A stretch of DNA of 64,000 nt from Sambucus nigra (GCA_949130495.1 OX422207.1:376423868-376487867), one strand, 5' to 3'; shown: positions 48,538 to 60,877, counted from the stretch's first letter. Notes: generated by a model from the sequence alone, not told the origin. Made by a program: numbers and translations.

Positions 48538-50838
48538 AATCTCCCCCTATGTCTATGCTAATACAAAATGAAAACAATCCCAATTATCAACTCAAAATGT
48601 CTATACAAATCTAATACCCTCCCATGAACCCAAAACTGAAAAGGTACTTAAAATGCAAGTCGAAAATTCTTTTTCAGAAATCTTCATTAATCTTCAAATA
48701 TCAAAACTTTTGTCTTCAGGGTGTGCAATCCAATAATCTTCAATATTGTACCTACACACATGAGACAAAGCAAATACCTTCTTGGCGCATCAAGTTTGAA
48801 ATGATATAAGAATAACAATCAATATAATAAATATCCCCCATAATTCGTTCCCCCCCCCCCCCTTTTATTTTACTGAAATAGACATGGAAATGAATAAACA
48901 AAATGAAGCATGGAGTTGTCACGATTAAAAAGGCACTCAAACTACAATCACAAAGAGATATACAAGTATTCCACAAACTATTTTTGATTTTTCAATTTTT
49001 CATACAAAAAGGCAAAAATCACACCATGAATTTACACTAAAACAACCAAGTCATATAAACGAAATGAATGGGTGTGAACATATTCAATAGGTACTAAAAC
49101 TCAATCAAGCATATGTGCACGATGCATAAGTGTACTCCTATAGATTGAACATAAAAAATAACCTTAGGTGTAAAATTGTTGAATTTAGATGATATCGACT
49201 AAATCAAATCAACAAATCAAAGCCTAAGTGATTTTCACACCAATAACGTTCAAAACTATTTAGTGCCGTTTTGAGAACTTTTCAAAGGATGTTCAAACCC
49301 ATTGATTACTTTCCAACCAAACTCCCTCATATATAATAAAGCATTTTTTTAATATCTAATTAGGTACTAAATTCTCAACTTAGAGAAAACCTATTGGCCC
49401 AAATTTTGGCATATATCATCTTTTCATTGCCTTAAATTTTTGGGCGGGCTCTTTTCATATGGTGGATTTCACGCAGAGTCAATTTTACACTCTCATAGCC
49501 CTTTCCCGTGTCACTCGTCATTTTTTCAAATATAAACAAATTCCTCATGGGAAATGGTTTTTACACGCACTACTTTTATTACTCTCGTATTATTACACTT
49601 GGTTCGTTTTAAGGACATGATTGATATTAAAACACTCGACCAACATTTGATAGACAAGTAAAGCAGTCAACCAAATCCGTGCATGTGTGCATTAAAGGAA
49701 ATACTGAGTCAAACATGTAGGAAGTATCAACTAATAACATCTCAATGACTCTAAACATTGTAAAGCACCTGGATGACATGATATATTGCCTCAAAATACT
49801 ATCAAATTGTCACATGGATAAATGGAATGAAATTGTGACTTGGTCATCCTAAATGTGTATTCATATAGGGTGTAAAACAAAATACGAAATTCTTTTTGTC
49901 TTTTTCAATTTTTCAAAAAAACATAATTTTTTTTTTGTATTTTTCAAAAACAAAAAACCATAAATACAAACATGGTACACACTAGAAATAGGCATAATAT
50001 TGGCATGAGCAACATCCTATTCTAACAAACAGTAATCACACAAATGAATTAATAATCAAGGTAGGTGTGATTAAATAAAGAATGCAGTATAGGCAATTAA
50101 GCATGAATACTAAGAATGACTGCATAACATCTATCAGAAGCAACCCACCAATACCAAATAATGAAACCAAAGAACACAGGGAACTATAAACAGAGAGGAC
50201 AAAGTCAACCAGGTCACTTGAATGAGACTGCCCATTGTTCAAACGACATAGCATCTCGCGAGAGGACTTTGCACAAGATCAGAAATCGCTCGAACGAAAC
50301 CTTATCTAGTTTGAACGAGAAAATAAATTATCACATATTCCCCAGAAAGTTAAACAGTGTTGCCCAGCGAAAAAATTACCAGAAATAGATACCTGGAAGG
50401 TGTTGACAGATTCAAAATAGAGTTAAAACAGTAGCTAAACCTCATAAAACAATGTAAGCTACAACACATTGAGTCATAACACTCGTAAGAGTATACCGTG
50501 GATCCCAACTAATGTATGACAAAAATTAACACAATCAACAAAACGATCTCACATGGGGAGGATCACATGCAAGCAAACGAGATCATGAACAATTGGACCA
50601 TAAGCCTCTAAATCCTATTTCCTCACCCAAATCGATGTGTAACGAGGTGTGGGGGTTTGAGGAATTGAATTTACTTCTATATTAAACTTCCTAGTTCCTT
50701 TTAAAATCTTGTAACAAAATGCATAATATGGCCTTGCTTACCTCAATGTGTGCAAGTGTAAATCGGGCAGTGAATGTTACCTAAAGGTGGCCCTCTCCTC
50801 AAATTCCTAGGTGGCTCTCTCCTAAAGATCCTAGGTGG
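48538..50838 (-). other. copia interior, coding part lost
   Basis: Between the PPT (48539-48552) and the gag relic no protease, integrase or RT motif can be read. It contains a 13-base C run (48850-48862) and a patch of TTGAACGA-like motifs at 50215-50330. The element is therefore non-autonomous. Confidence 0.6.
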
Positions 50839-51651
50839 CTATCGCTTGACAACCCTCGATGTTCCTCTCTCAACAACCCTAGGAGGCTCTCTCACACTTG
50901 TGGGGTTGTCTTTGGGAATGGGAGCAACACTCTCATCGAAGCCTAGACCACCCATATCCTCCTTAATTTTGACATTCCCTAAAATTTTATCTATTTTTTC
51001 TATCCGAGACTCCAAATCAAATTTTACCTTTCTTGATTCTCTCAAACTCTTCTCAAGCTCACCAATCCTTGACTCAAGTAAACGTTTAGAATCCTCAAAC
51101 TCTAAAAGTTCCTTTTTTATAGTATCCATCAACCTTGTAAGATTATCTTTCTCACCCCCGACGTACTCAAGCTTCTCTCTCGAAATTTTCTCACCTGCCC
51201 TAAGGTCTTAAACAAAAACATCATCATTTTTAAGGCATGCTCTTTCAATTCATCTTTCAATTTCAAATTTTCTTTATTTATTTTCAAAGATTTAGTATAA
51301 AGTTCATTGAAAGTCATTTGCAAATTACGCTCATCTGTACTTCCATCCTCACTCTCATCACCCTCACTACCATGACTAATAACACGAGTGGGAACCTCTC
51401 TCTTACAAGCATGAAAAAACTTCTTCTTTTCAATCACTATCACTAAGGGTAGGCATATGGGATTACGATTTTATCAATTTCTTCCTTGAATTTATGGGAC
51501 ACTCATATATTATGTGCCCAACACCCTCACAAATCGAACACCTCTCAGAATCGTTTTCAATGGAACATTTAAGACAAGAGTTCGTGTGAATTTTCCAATT
51601 AGACGTTTCAAAAAGTTGACATGGAATATCATCAAACCCATAAAAATCCAT
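50839..51651 (-). pseudogene. copia gag C-terminal relic with zinc knuckle and coiled coil
   Basis: From ATG 51651 the minus strand gives SERCSICEGVGHIIYECP, a Cys-X2-Cys-X4-His-X4-Cys knuckle. After a frame change come the acidic and coiled-coil parts: GDESEDGSTDERNLQMTF, NKENLKLKDELKEHALK, then KSLRESRKVKFDLESRIEKI and LGNVKIKEDMGGLGFDES. This matches the tail of gag in SIRE/Tork-like copia elements. The N-terminal capsid domain is missing: the ATG lies only 70 bases from the primer-binding site. Long plus-strand frames here are antisense artefacts. Confidence 0.8.
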
Positions 51652-51723
51652 ATTTGAAGAAAATCAATTTTCAAACCAGTTTTGAAAAATTAGGATCACA
51701 ACACAATAACTTAGTGCTACCCG

Positions 51724-51735
51724 CTCTAATACCAG
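51724..51735 (-). other. copia primer-binding site
   Basis: Minus-strand CTGGTATTAGAG, one mismatch from the initiator tRNA-Met complement, directly next to LTR copy B. Confidence 0.75.
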
Positions 51736-51737
51736 TT

Positions 51738-52455
51738 TGTAAAAAGTGCAGTATAGCGGAATAATGCGAATTCTCAGATAAATATAATTTTAAGTAAACC
51801 CTAACACATGCATCTAGGTGATTTGATAACTTAAAATCAATAAGCACGCAAAGGAAACCTATATCAGTAAAAATCCCTGAAGGGAAAAACCCTTTATTTC
51901 ATTATAATTATAAATCACAACATACACGATTATAATGAAATAGGTTTTTGACACATGAATACCTGCAGGTATCGGTCGGTGTCTTCAACAATATATCAAC
52001 ATGCAGCGAACCTACAAGAACTGTATTCCTATCTTTAGCAAAGGAATACCGCAGTACTCTCTAATGACACACAGTTAATCAACCCAGTAACTCCCTCAAG
52101 TGGTACCTACTTTCAGCAGTATGTTATCCTTCATACAAGAGCAAACTTGAACAAGATGCATGTTCTTGGGTTCCCAAACAATTCACCATAGCATATGGAA
52201 TTATTTTTTGAATTGAAAACAAAAAACAAGCCAAAATTATTATGCTAATATCACAATGTTTGCAGAATGAAAAATGAGAAAGACTCCTTTAGATATAAGA
52301 CTTAAGGCGGCAGGTCGCTCAAACGAGGTAGCATTTCGTTTGAACGAAATTCTATGTGGTTTGAACAATAACAGAACTTCACGTGACACATCATTTTGTT
52401 TGAACGACATACGGTGTCGTTCGAACGAGAACAGTAAAATACAATATTTTTCTTT
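51738..52455 (-). repeat. copia LTR copy B, truncated, with the empty CACTA site
   Basis: TGTAAAAAGTG to CAATATTTTTCTTT; then homology to copies A and C stops. CCTACAAGAACTG at 52011-52023 is the uninterrupted equivalent of the CACTA insertion site. Confidence 0.88.
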
Positions 52456-52636
52456 GGGAGCCCTTACCCATGCACATTTATATATAATTATTTTATTTCT
52501 CACAAATCTCACGTTCAACGGATTTTAACATGCACTAGTCCTCCTAGGTCACAAATATGTAGATGACTAGATTGGTAGGAGAACACCTCACAAAGCTCAA
52601 ATATAACATGTGACGATTAAATTTCATGTGACTAGA
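52456..52636. other. short unassigned junction
   Basis: No gene or repeat recognised; contains a small CTCCTA/TAGGAG inverted repeat. It lies between the broken end of LTR copy B and the broken end of the Athila-like 5' LTR. Confidence 0.5.
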
Positions 52637-53339
52637 TTGTAGTTAATTTACATGCTTTATTAATTAGTTTACTTGCTTTAATTCTTGCTTTCTTAGTTTA
52701 ATTTAGTTTATTTCCATGATTTGTCCGTAGATAAATAGGGTCGGGATTTCGTTACGCCATTTACGGGTTTGGACCTCGAAAGTTAGGGTTTCGTGTAAAA
52801 TTGCATTTAATTGAAACCGCGTGTATTAAAGTTGGATTGTTATGCATTTAACTTTATTTGTCACGCAACTTTAGTGTTTATAGCGATAATCCAAATTTAA
52901 TCCGTGTGTGACCATTTTTGATTAAATGTTTAATCTCGCAACTTTGGCTTAAATTCCTTATTGCGTGATGTTTATGCTTAATTGAAAATGATCGATTAAA
53001 TATTTTCGAATCGAAATTCTAATTAGTAGTTGTTTAGCCCGTGAATGTGTGTATGCGATCCCGATCCTCGCTTTCCTTTAATTTAGCATTAACTTCTCTT
53101 TTGTTTTTCCACCATAACCACCCATCCCCTTTTCATTTATTTATTTTACACTTTTATTCCAGAAGGTTTAAAACAATTAATATCTAAAATTCAATCACTC
53201 CCTGTGGATTTCTTATGATACCCGACTTACCGCTTTACTTTCTTGTCAAGTGTAGTAGTAGCTTAGTTTTTTTTTGTATCGCGGCGGCGAAACACGCAAC
53301 GATTGTGTCCTCACACGAACACACTTTTCCGCCCGGTCA
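52637..53339 (+). repeat. truncated 5' LTR of the Athila-like element
   Basis: Matches 57348-58051 and ends CGCCCGGTCA. The missing left part corresponds to U3 with its TATA box, so this copy lacks its promoter. Confidence 0.9.
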
Positions 53340-53344
53340 CAAAA

Positions 53345-53362
53345 TGGCGCCGTTGCCGGGGA
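53345..53362 (+). other. primer-binding site of the Athila-like element
   Basis: TGGCGCCGTTGCCGGGGA, a tRNA complement typical of Athila/Tat elements. Confidence 0.85.
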
Positions 53363-53533
53363 GTGTGTTTTAGATAGTAATTGTTTTAATATTTCGTAGT
53401 ACTTTTCATTTTGTATTTGTATTCTTTGTTTTAACCTTTTTTGCAGGATAGCATATTTGAGCGCTAAGAAACTTGGAATCGCGATTGCTCACTTTCTAGC
53501 TCGGATTCTCCATCTACAAACAACGAGGTAATC

Positions 53534-54442
53534 ATGTCCTACTATTATAGTTATTGCGGTCATTCTAATGATTCTTACTTTGGGGATAGTTTTTAAGTTT
53601 TCCATTTTGAAGAGTTTCTTAAGTTTGAAAGACTTGAAAACATTTATCGGAATGAAAATCTTTATTGGGAGCTTTAGTTGGATTCATTATTCGAATCCAA
53701 AGACGATTCTTATTTCATTATTTTCGAAGACGAGTTTCAACCAAATGAGGAGTCCGAGGCTCTTGAGCCGAGGAAGCCTACTTTGGAAGAAACTTTGCTT
53801 CTTTACTCCCAAGGTTTGGAAAGCCTAAATGATGCTAGAATGAGACTTGGTGCACTTTGCGATGAGATGAATTCTTATGCACAAAACAACGAGGCGGTGG
53901 AAACTTGTGTTTCACCTAAATTTTTTGAAGAATTTCTCATCGAATGTGAATCTCTCTCCCCCGAAATTCAATCTCCTTCCGACGATATGTTGACGGAGAT
54001 TGAATTTATTTCATTACCATTTACGTTTTCCGTCACTGAACCATTAGAATTACCGATTGATTCCTATGAGTCGGTAGAAACTTTTAAAACTTCTACACTT
54101 TTTACCGATGAGGACTCCTTGCCGGACTTGTTTTCGATGGATGTTATCCCCACGTGTGCACCTTCTCCCATTCCATTTGAAAAATCTTTGGTAGATGACT
54201 CGATTTTTATTGGACCTCAAGTGTACCTTTCCCCCTTATTATCCAAATCCCCCATCGTCCGCCCAAAATTTCAAATTGGCAATGGTTCACTTTTTTCACC
54301 ACCCACATGCCTTCCGTTGTTCAAACAGAATTCTTATTTTTCGGGAGGCATGTTCGCTTTGGAGGGTCCACCGTTGATCTTTCAAAGTCAAATACCTTTT
54401 TGGGTGGACCCTCAACTATTTAGACTTCTAGTGTATAGTTAG
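53534..54442 (+). pseudogene. orphan acidic protein of the Athila-like element
   Basis: From ATG 53534 one frame runs 302 codons to TAG 54440-54442, with only two in-frame stops (TAA 53594-53596, TAG 53675-53677). The longest intact part starts at 53678 (254 codons). The N-terminus is Tyr/Ser/Asp-rich (SYYYSYCGHSNDSYFGDSF). The body is strongly acidic (FIIFEDEFQPNEESEALEPR, FFEEFLIECESLSPEIQ, TEIEFISLPFTFSVTEPLEL), and the C-terminus is Pro/Phe-rich (FWVDPQLFRLLVYS). No zinc knuckle, protease or polymerase motif and no signal peptide is seen. It sits 170 bases after the primer site, where gag would normally begin. I do not recognise the family. Confidence 0.6.
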
Positions 54443-56540
54443 TGTGAAGTCTAAATAGTAGGTTGTAAATAGTTAGCTTTTTAATTTTCTTTCTTTCCTA
54501 CTTTTCTTTCCTTTTAATTTAATCTAGTGTAATTAGTTCACTTTTTGCATTTGTTTTTGCTATACTCGGTACTAACTTGTTTTGTAGATTCCTTTGGACT
54601 TGCGCTTATGGAGATCGCTCCAATTTTGGGTAATATCGTTCTTTTCCTCTCTTTGTGTTGTGTTCTTAATGCGCATTGAGGACAATGCAACATTTAAGTT
54701 AGGGGGTGTAGAATATTCTATCCATTTCTTTGTTTTGTCCATGGATTTGCTTACTTGTTAGTTACTAAGTATGCCTTTTTGTGAAAAATTTAAAAAATTT
54801 AAAAAATATTTTCTTTCTTTTTTCTCCTTTGTTGGGCATTTTGCCTTGTTCCGATGACAAATTTTAATAATTGCCCGATCCAATAGACAACTCAATGACG
54901 CATGTTCTCGATTTTAGCAGTTATTAGACTTTAGTCCTCAAATCATTGATATTGTGAATAGCTTCATGAATTCAACTTTATCCCATGAGCATATGGACTT
55001 TCCTTGTTATATTGATTTGGTTTAAGATTTTTATAACTCGGTAATATTTTGTTGCATTGTATATACTTACACCGAGTAAGCTTTGTACCTTTCGTCATTT
55101 GTGAGTGTTATACACTATTCTTTTCTCATTGAAAACGTTGAATTCGTTGGTAATCTCACTAATGTTGAATTTGACCGTTCATTAATTGAGTTCATACTTG
55201 AAATGTGTTACTTGAGCATGATTTTCATATATTGTTTTGACTCGAGAATTGCGTAAACTTTATGAAATGATCATAGGCCATCTTTGTTATATCACCCATA
55301 TTAGCCTTGACCTCACCATATATGTTTCCCTAGTCAACCCCTTTGAGCCTAAATACTAGCTTTCGTTTCATTACCCAAATTCCCATAACCAACTCCGAAT
55401 TGGAGTTATAAACCATATATACACCTTCCATACCTTTGTTTGGAATGTTACTTGGGATTGAATGATGTTGTTATGATGTCGGTTGCAATTTAATCATATG
55501 AGAGTTTGAAAAGTAAAGAAAAGTGATGTAAAAAAAGTGAAGAAAAAGAGAAAGCAAAAAGAAAAAAGAAAACAAAAGAGAACATGAGAAAAATAAGAAA
55601 AGAAAAGAAAGAGAAAGTTGTATATGTTGTGTATAGTGTTCAATAAGCTTTGATTACTCTCCCCGATGATATATCTAATGCTTGTTTGGAAGTTACTTTC
55701 CATTTTTGATATTGCCCGTATTTTCCCATTATCCCAAGTTTTCATCCCGAACACTTTGAATCCGTACATATACCTTTCATTTCGTACCTTAACCCCAAAC
55801 CTACATTATAACCCTATTAAAGTCCTATGTCATCTTAGGGTGCATTTAATTTAAAAGTCATAATAGTTTTGATAATCTGTGAAAATGCATTTCGCCTCCT
55901 TTAATGAGCGGTATCTTTCATTGAGATTACAAGTTTTTCATTTCCTATATAGCGTTCTTCATTTGTGACATGTGCGTGGCCTAGTTTCCATTTACATTTA
56001 CTCTTTAGCCCGCATGTCCCGTGTGTTACCTCCCTATTTTGAGTGAATTCGCTTGATGAGCGTAATGCCCGTGAGGATTGAATATATGCATGCCTTTATG
56101 TTTATCCAAATTATTTAAGTTTTTACCAAATCATATTGTGCATTTGCTCTCCCCCTCCCACTTTTAAAGTTTCAATTCTATGAGGTGCATTCAACCTGTT
56201 AATAACAACGGACTTTAGCTTGAATTCGTTCAATATGCTAATAACATGTTTGAAATCTTTTTCGTTGTTGTTGAGTTTGTCGCATGTTGGGTTGGGCATA
56301 TTTTGAGGAAACCATATGATGTTTGTGGGTTTCATCCCTAAAAACCCTCATGAGACGACACTCGTCTACTAGAGTAACGAAGGGGTTTAACGGCTTATTG
56401 CATATGCTAAATGCAATCGTTCGCCCGTGAAAGTGGCCTTATCTTTTTATTACTTTTTAATACCATTTTGTACCATTATCCTGCTTTTGGTTTTCTTGTA
56501 GTTCTTGTTGTTTCCTATTTCATTGCTAGGGACTATCAAT
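54443..56540 (+). other. non-coding interior of the Athila-like element
   Basis: A CATTGAGGACAATGCAACAT followed by TTTAAGTTAGGGGGTGT at about 54670-54710 is the kind of text found after pol in Athila-like elements. Further on there is a purine-rich tract (55501-55618) and no supported gene. Confidence 0.55.
55501..55618 (+). repeat. A/G-rich tract
   Basis: About 115 bases with very few pyrimidines (AAAGAAAAGTGATG, AAGAAAAAGAGAAAGC and so on). Confidence 0.85.
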
Positions 56541-56557
56541 GTGTAAGTTAGGGGGTG
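56540..56557 (+). promoter_or_regulatory. polypurine tract of the Athila-like element
   Basis: GTGTAAGTTAGGGGGTG next to the 3' LTR; the same AAGTTAGGGGGTGT occurs near 54694-54710. Confidence 0.65.
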
Positions 56558-56994
56558 TGATACGGCGTATATATTTTGTATTTCACTTGTTAACCTACGC
56601 GTTATTAGCCCCCTCGGGTATCTTAATCCCTATATTTATGCTCGTTAACCAGATAACCTCGGATTTCTATGTTAACATGATTTTCAGGAGTTAATTGGGC
56701 TTTTGTAGGTATTTAGGTACTAAGTATGAAGTTCGGATGCATTCCGATGAAGTTCCGTACGCAATCGCACGTTCAAGGGCATTTTAGTCTTTTCACAGCT
56801 TGGGTACTGGCCTAACATCTCACGAAAGTTGTATCCCTCCTCGCTAGCTTCGCGTGGCCGCGAACGGTGCACAATTCCGATTCATAACGAAGAAGTTACG
56901 GCGATTTCAGCGGAGGAAAAACAAGGAAAGCAAAAGAGGAGAAGAGAAGGCGGAAGAAAGGAATGCAGTGTGCTGCTGCAATCTGCCCGGTTTG

Positions 56995-57096
56995 ATAGAT
57001 CGATCGACCCCTTTGGTCGATCGATCGACCATTCTAAATTTTCGATTTTTGGCCTTGATCGATCGATCGATCAAAGGGGTCGATCGATCGATCCCC
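56995..57096. repeat. cluster of four or five GATCGATC palindromes
   Basis: GGTCGATCGATCGACC-type blocks separated by about 8-35 bases, upstream of the LTR TATA box. A 120-codon frame through it (repeated Asp-Arg-Ser-Ile-Asp) is a by-product. Confidence 0.88.
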
Positions 57097-57155
57097 TGTT
57101 TTTCAGCCGATATTTTCATTTCTTTTCTTTCTTCTTTTCTTTTAATCCAACTTAC

Positions 57156-57163
57156 TATAAATA
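57156..57163 (+). promoter_or_regulatory. LTR TATA box
   Basis: TATAAATA; absent from the truncated 5' LTR. Confidence 0.5.
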
Positions 57164-58059
57164 CAATTTTTGTTGTAATAATAAGGGAGAGCTGTAGATA
57201 CACGATTTTACGTTAGTTTAGCTTAGGGTTTGGGGATTTGAGAGCTCTTCTTCTTCCTCTCTTGGTTTGACACCCTTTAGGGTTTGTAATTGGTACTTTC
57301 ATCTTCCCTCTCCATTAATATAACTTGTATTTCCTTTATTCTTGCTTTGTAGTTAATTTACATGCTTTATTAATTAGTTTACTTGCTTCAATTCTTGCTT
57401 TCTTAGTTTAATTTAGTTTATTTCCATGCTTTGTCCGTAGATAAATAGGGTCGGGATTTCGTTACGCCATTTATGGGTTTGGACCTCGAAAGTTAGGGTT
57501 TCGTGTAAAATTGCATTTAATTGAAACCGCGTGTATTAAAGTTGGATTGTTATGCGTTTAACTTTATTTGTCACGCAACTTTAGTGTTTATAGCGATAAT
57601 CCGAATTTAATCCGCGTGTGACCTTTTTTGATTAAATGTTTAATCTCGCAAATTTGGCTTAAATTCCTTATTGCGTGATGTTTATGCTTAATTGAAAATG
57701 ATTGATTAAATATTTTCAAATCAAAATTCTAATTAGTAGTTGTTTAGCCCGTGAATGTGTGTATGCGATCCCGATCCTCGCCTTCCTTTAATTTAGCGTT
57801 AACTTCTCTTTTGTTTTTTCACCATAACCACCCATCACCTTTTCATTTATTTATTTTACACTTTTATTCCAGAAGTTTTAAAACAATTAACATCTAAAAT
57901 TCAATCACTCCCTGTGGATTTCTTACGATACCCGACTTACCGCTTTACTTGTTTGTCAAGTGTAGTAGTAGCTTAGGTTTTTTTTTGTATCGTGGCGGCG
58001 AAACACACAACGATTGTGTCCTCACACGAACACACTTTTTCCGCCCGGTCACCTACCAA

Positions 58060-60000
58060 TGATATATAATATGAAGCACAAAAAGCTAGAGTATGCAAAG
58101 AAAACTAACACATTCAACCTTTAGATTTAGCAAGTGAGGAAGCATGCGATAGTAAATGAGAATCAAAAATCCTATCTTGTAAAGCCACCAAGTCGGATAT
58201 CCTAACCCAAACTAATGATGAATGACGGTCTAGGGTTGTAGGAATCTTGTCTACCTCTGTTGCCTTACATTTGGATTTTCTAGGAACTCGTTGAAGATCA
58301 AAACAAAATTTCCTAAGATGACCTTTTCGACCACAATGTGAGAACTTAAAGACTCGGCGAAAAGGCTTACCAAATGAGTGATCTCTAAAAGCTTTCCTAG
58401 GTAATTTTCCTAAAACATTGGATTTGGATTTATGAGTAGATTCATTACAAGTATCGAAGCCTAAACCACAAGTGTCATTATTTATTCGGACGGTGCCTAA
58501 GATTTTATCTTATTTTTCGGACCTACACTCCAAATCAAATTTGACTTTTCTAGAGTCTTTTCATTTATTCTTTAATTACAAAATATTAAACTCTAATAAA
58601 ACATTTCTCTTCTCAAACTCAAGAAGCTCCTTTTTCAAGGATTCCATTAAACCTCTAAGGCTATCTCTCTCGCCTTCTACGTATTCAAGCTTCTCTCTAA
58701 GAGTTCTCTTTCATGTCCTAAGGTCTTCCACTAACGCACTATCATCAACGACCTTAACACGCTCTTTTAAACTCGCTTCTAACTTCAAATTAGCTCTTTT
58801 TAATTTAATAGATTCTTCATAAAGTTCTTGAAAATCATTTTGAAGTTCACTCACATCAACCTCTTCTTCATTTTCACTCTCTCTTTCTTCTTCACTCTCA
58901 CTACCATAAAAAATAAGGGAATCATAAACTTTGACCATGGAAGTGTCATGTGTTTGAATATCTTCATGGGAAGATTCATTATCCGTGATCACATGACTAG
59001 CCATAAAATCCAAAAAGTAGGGCTTAGTGGGGGAATTTGGTCCCTCTTCATAATCACTATCACTAAGGGTTGCATTGAAAGAAATTGGTTGTTTACCCTC
59101 TATCCTTAGTTTAGTAGGACACTATTTTGCCCTATGGCCATACTTTCATTAATAGTTTTTGGGATCTTCTCGGCTTTGTCATGCGTAGATTTTTCAAATT
59201 TCTTAAAATCATTTTTAAATTTATCTTTGTTAAATTTACGAAATTTTTGAAACTTTCTAGCAAACATAGCCACATTTTTTGAGTCACTATTACTTTCACT
59301 CTCTACTACTTGTTTTTCCTCTTTTTGGGCTTTTAACACAACACCCTTTTCTATTTTCTTTTCAGTTTTAGAGGGAAACATGTCCAGTTCATAGGTTTTT
59401 AAATCACCTACAAGCTCTTCTCATTTCATAGAGGCTAAAGTTGGTAAAGCATTTAAAACGGTCACTTTTGGAATAAATCTATTGGGTAGGGACCTTAAAA
59501 TTTTCTTTACAACTCGGTTTTCGGGTATTTCTCTCCCAAATTAAAAGATAGATTAACAATATCAGAAAGTCTAACATAAAATTCATCAAAAGATTCTTTT
59601 TCGTTCATTTTGATGGTTTCAAATTGAGTGGTGAGGTTTTGGAGTTTCGAAGCTTTTACGACACTTGTACCTTCATGAGTGAGTTGAAAAATATCCCAAA
59701 CTTCTTTAGCGGTTTCACATGTCATAATGCGACGGAACTCATCCGGTGTGACAGCTCTAAAAAGGAAATTAAACCTCGGGAATTAAAATTTGAAAATTTA
59801 AGTTTACTATCACTCCATCTATCGGTCGGTATGGGAACACATTCATTATCTACTAAATGAGTTGATGGAGACCACCCGTTAACTACAGATAACTAAACCT
59901 GACGTCGATAGATTTAAGTGTTGATTTCATTCGCGCATTATAATACGCGTAATTAGAACCATCGAAAATAGGAAATTTGGCAACTGGGAAAAATTCCATT
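58060..60000 (-). pseudogene. second copia gag relic (SIRE-like)
   Basis: Read on the minus strand, after the primer-binding site: FPIFDGSNYAYYNARMKSTL (about 59960), MTCETAKEVWDIFQLTHEGT, LTTQFETIKMNEKESFDEFY, then Lys-rich FARKFQKFRKFNKDKF, acidic ESEEERESENEEEVDVSEL with a coiled coil, and near 58320 a degraded knuckle HCGRKGHLRKFCF. Domain order is capsid, basic region, acidic coiled coil, knuckle. Several stops and frame changes break it. No pol follows: the 3' side is cut by the Athila-like element at 58052. Confidence 0.85.
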
Positions 60001-60050
60001 TTTAGTAAAAATATTTAATGGATCTTAAACACAATAATTTAGCGATCCTA

Positions 60051-60061
60051 CTCTGATACCA
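60051..60061 (-). other. primer-binding site of the second copia
   Basis: Minus-strand TGGTATCAGAG, an exact match to the start of the usual initiator tRNA-Met complement. Confidence 0.85.
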
Positions 60062-60842
60062 ATTTGAAAAAGGCGATGGGCCCCAATTTTTTAAAGTGTT
60101 TACTACAAAACTTAATTTTCTTTTAAAGATGTAAAAGCGTAGATGGTTCAATTAAACAAAATAAAAAATTTTAATTTCTTTTCAAATTAAAATTAAACAA
60201 AGTGATATAAGATTAAATCCAAATAAATTTTAATTTCACTTAAACCAACTTAATTCAACCCAAGTCCTAGAAATTTGCCTCAGTCATATTTTCAATATTT
60301 CTAAATTAGGCCAAACCAAATTTTATCAAATTAAATTAAATGACTTGAATTAAATTAACTTAAATATTACCCAAATTAATTTAGCACCAAATTAAACATG
60401 TAGTGATTAAAACAATTTTTATCTTTTTACCTAAACATGCGTTCTAGGTGAGTTTTGTAAAAGATAAAATAAATAATGAATCACTACACCGCGATGTACG
60501 AGGAAAAATCCCACAACGGTAAAAAACCTCGGACAACCCTAGCCTTAAGTCCACTAAGTATGGTTTTACAATTACAATACAGATGACTTACTTCCTCGAC
60601 TCGACCCCTTTCAAGCCTTGATCCATCTTCTTGTAAACACCTCTGCCTAGTCGACAACCCCGGAGCTCCATCAGAATCTTGGAATCACCAATGAGACATA
60701 GGTACACCGTCAACCACACATGGTGCCTTTCACCATTTGAGAATGCCGCAGTAAAAAAAACTTCTTCTTCTTTGAGGGATTTAGAAGAAAATCCAAACGA
60801 ACGCTTCAATAGGTAGAGTTAACCGCTGCCAAAACTCCAAGC

Positions 60843-60876
<34 letters not shown>

Positions 60877-60877
<1 letters not shown>

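Larger units (their letters stand above)
52637..58051 (+). mobile_element. short Athila-like LTR element without gag-pol
   Basis: The LTRs at 52637-53339 (missing its first ~790 bases) and 56558-58051 are direct repeats with about two dozen differences by eye over 700 bases. TGGCGCCGTTGCCGGGGA at 53345 is the primer-binding site common in Athila-like elements, and GTTAGGGGGTG precedes the 3' LTR. The 3.2-kb interior has one open frame for an unrecognised protein and no polymerase, so the element depended on another for movement. Confidence 0.85.
56558..58051 (+). repeat. 3' LTR of the Athila-like element
   Basis: Starts TGATACGGCG and ends CCCGGTCA. It contains a GATCGATC cluster (56995-57096), TATAAATA at 57156-57163 and the part shared with the 5' LTR from 57348. 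Confidence 0.88.

Noticed and set aside
50774..51211. 145-codon plus-strand ORF
   Set aside because: Antisense of the copia gag coiled coil, which has clear family features on the minus strand.
56829..57216. ORFs with repeated Asp-Arg-Ser-Ile-Asp on both strands
   Set aside because: Produced by the GATCGATC palindromes in the Athila-like LTR.
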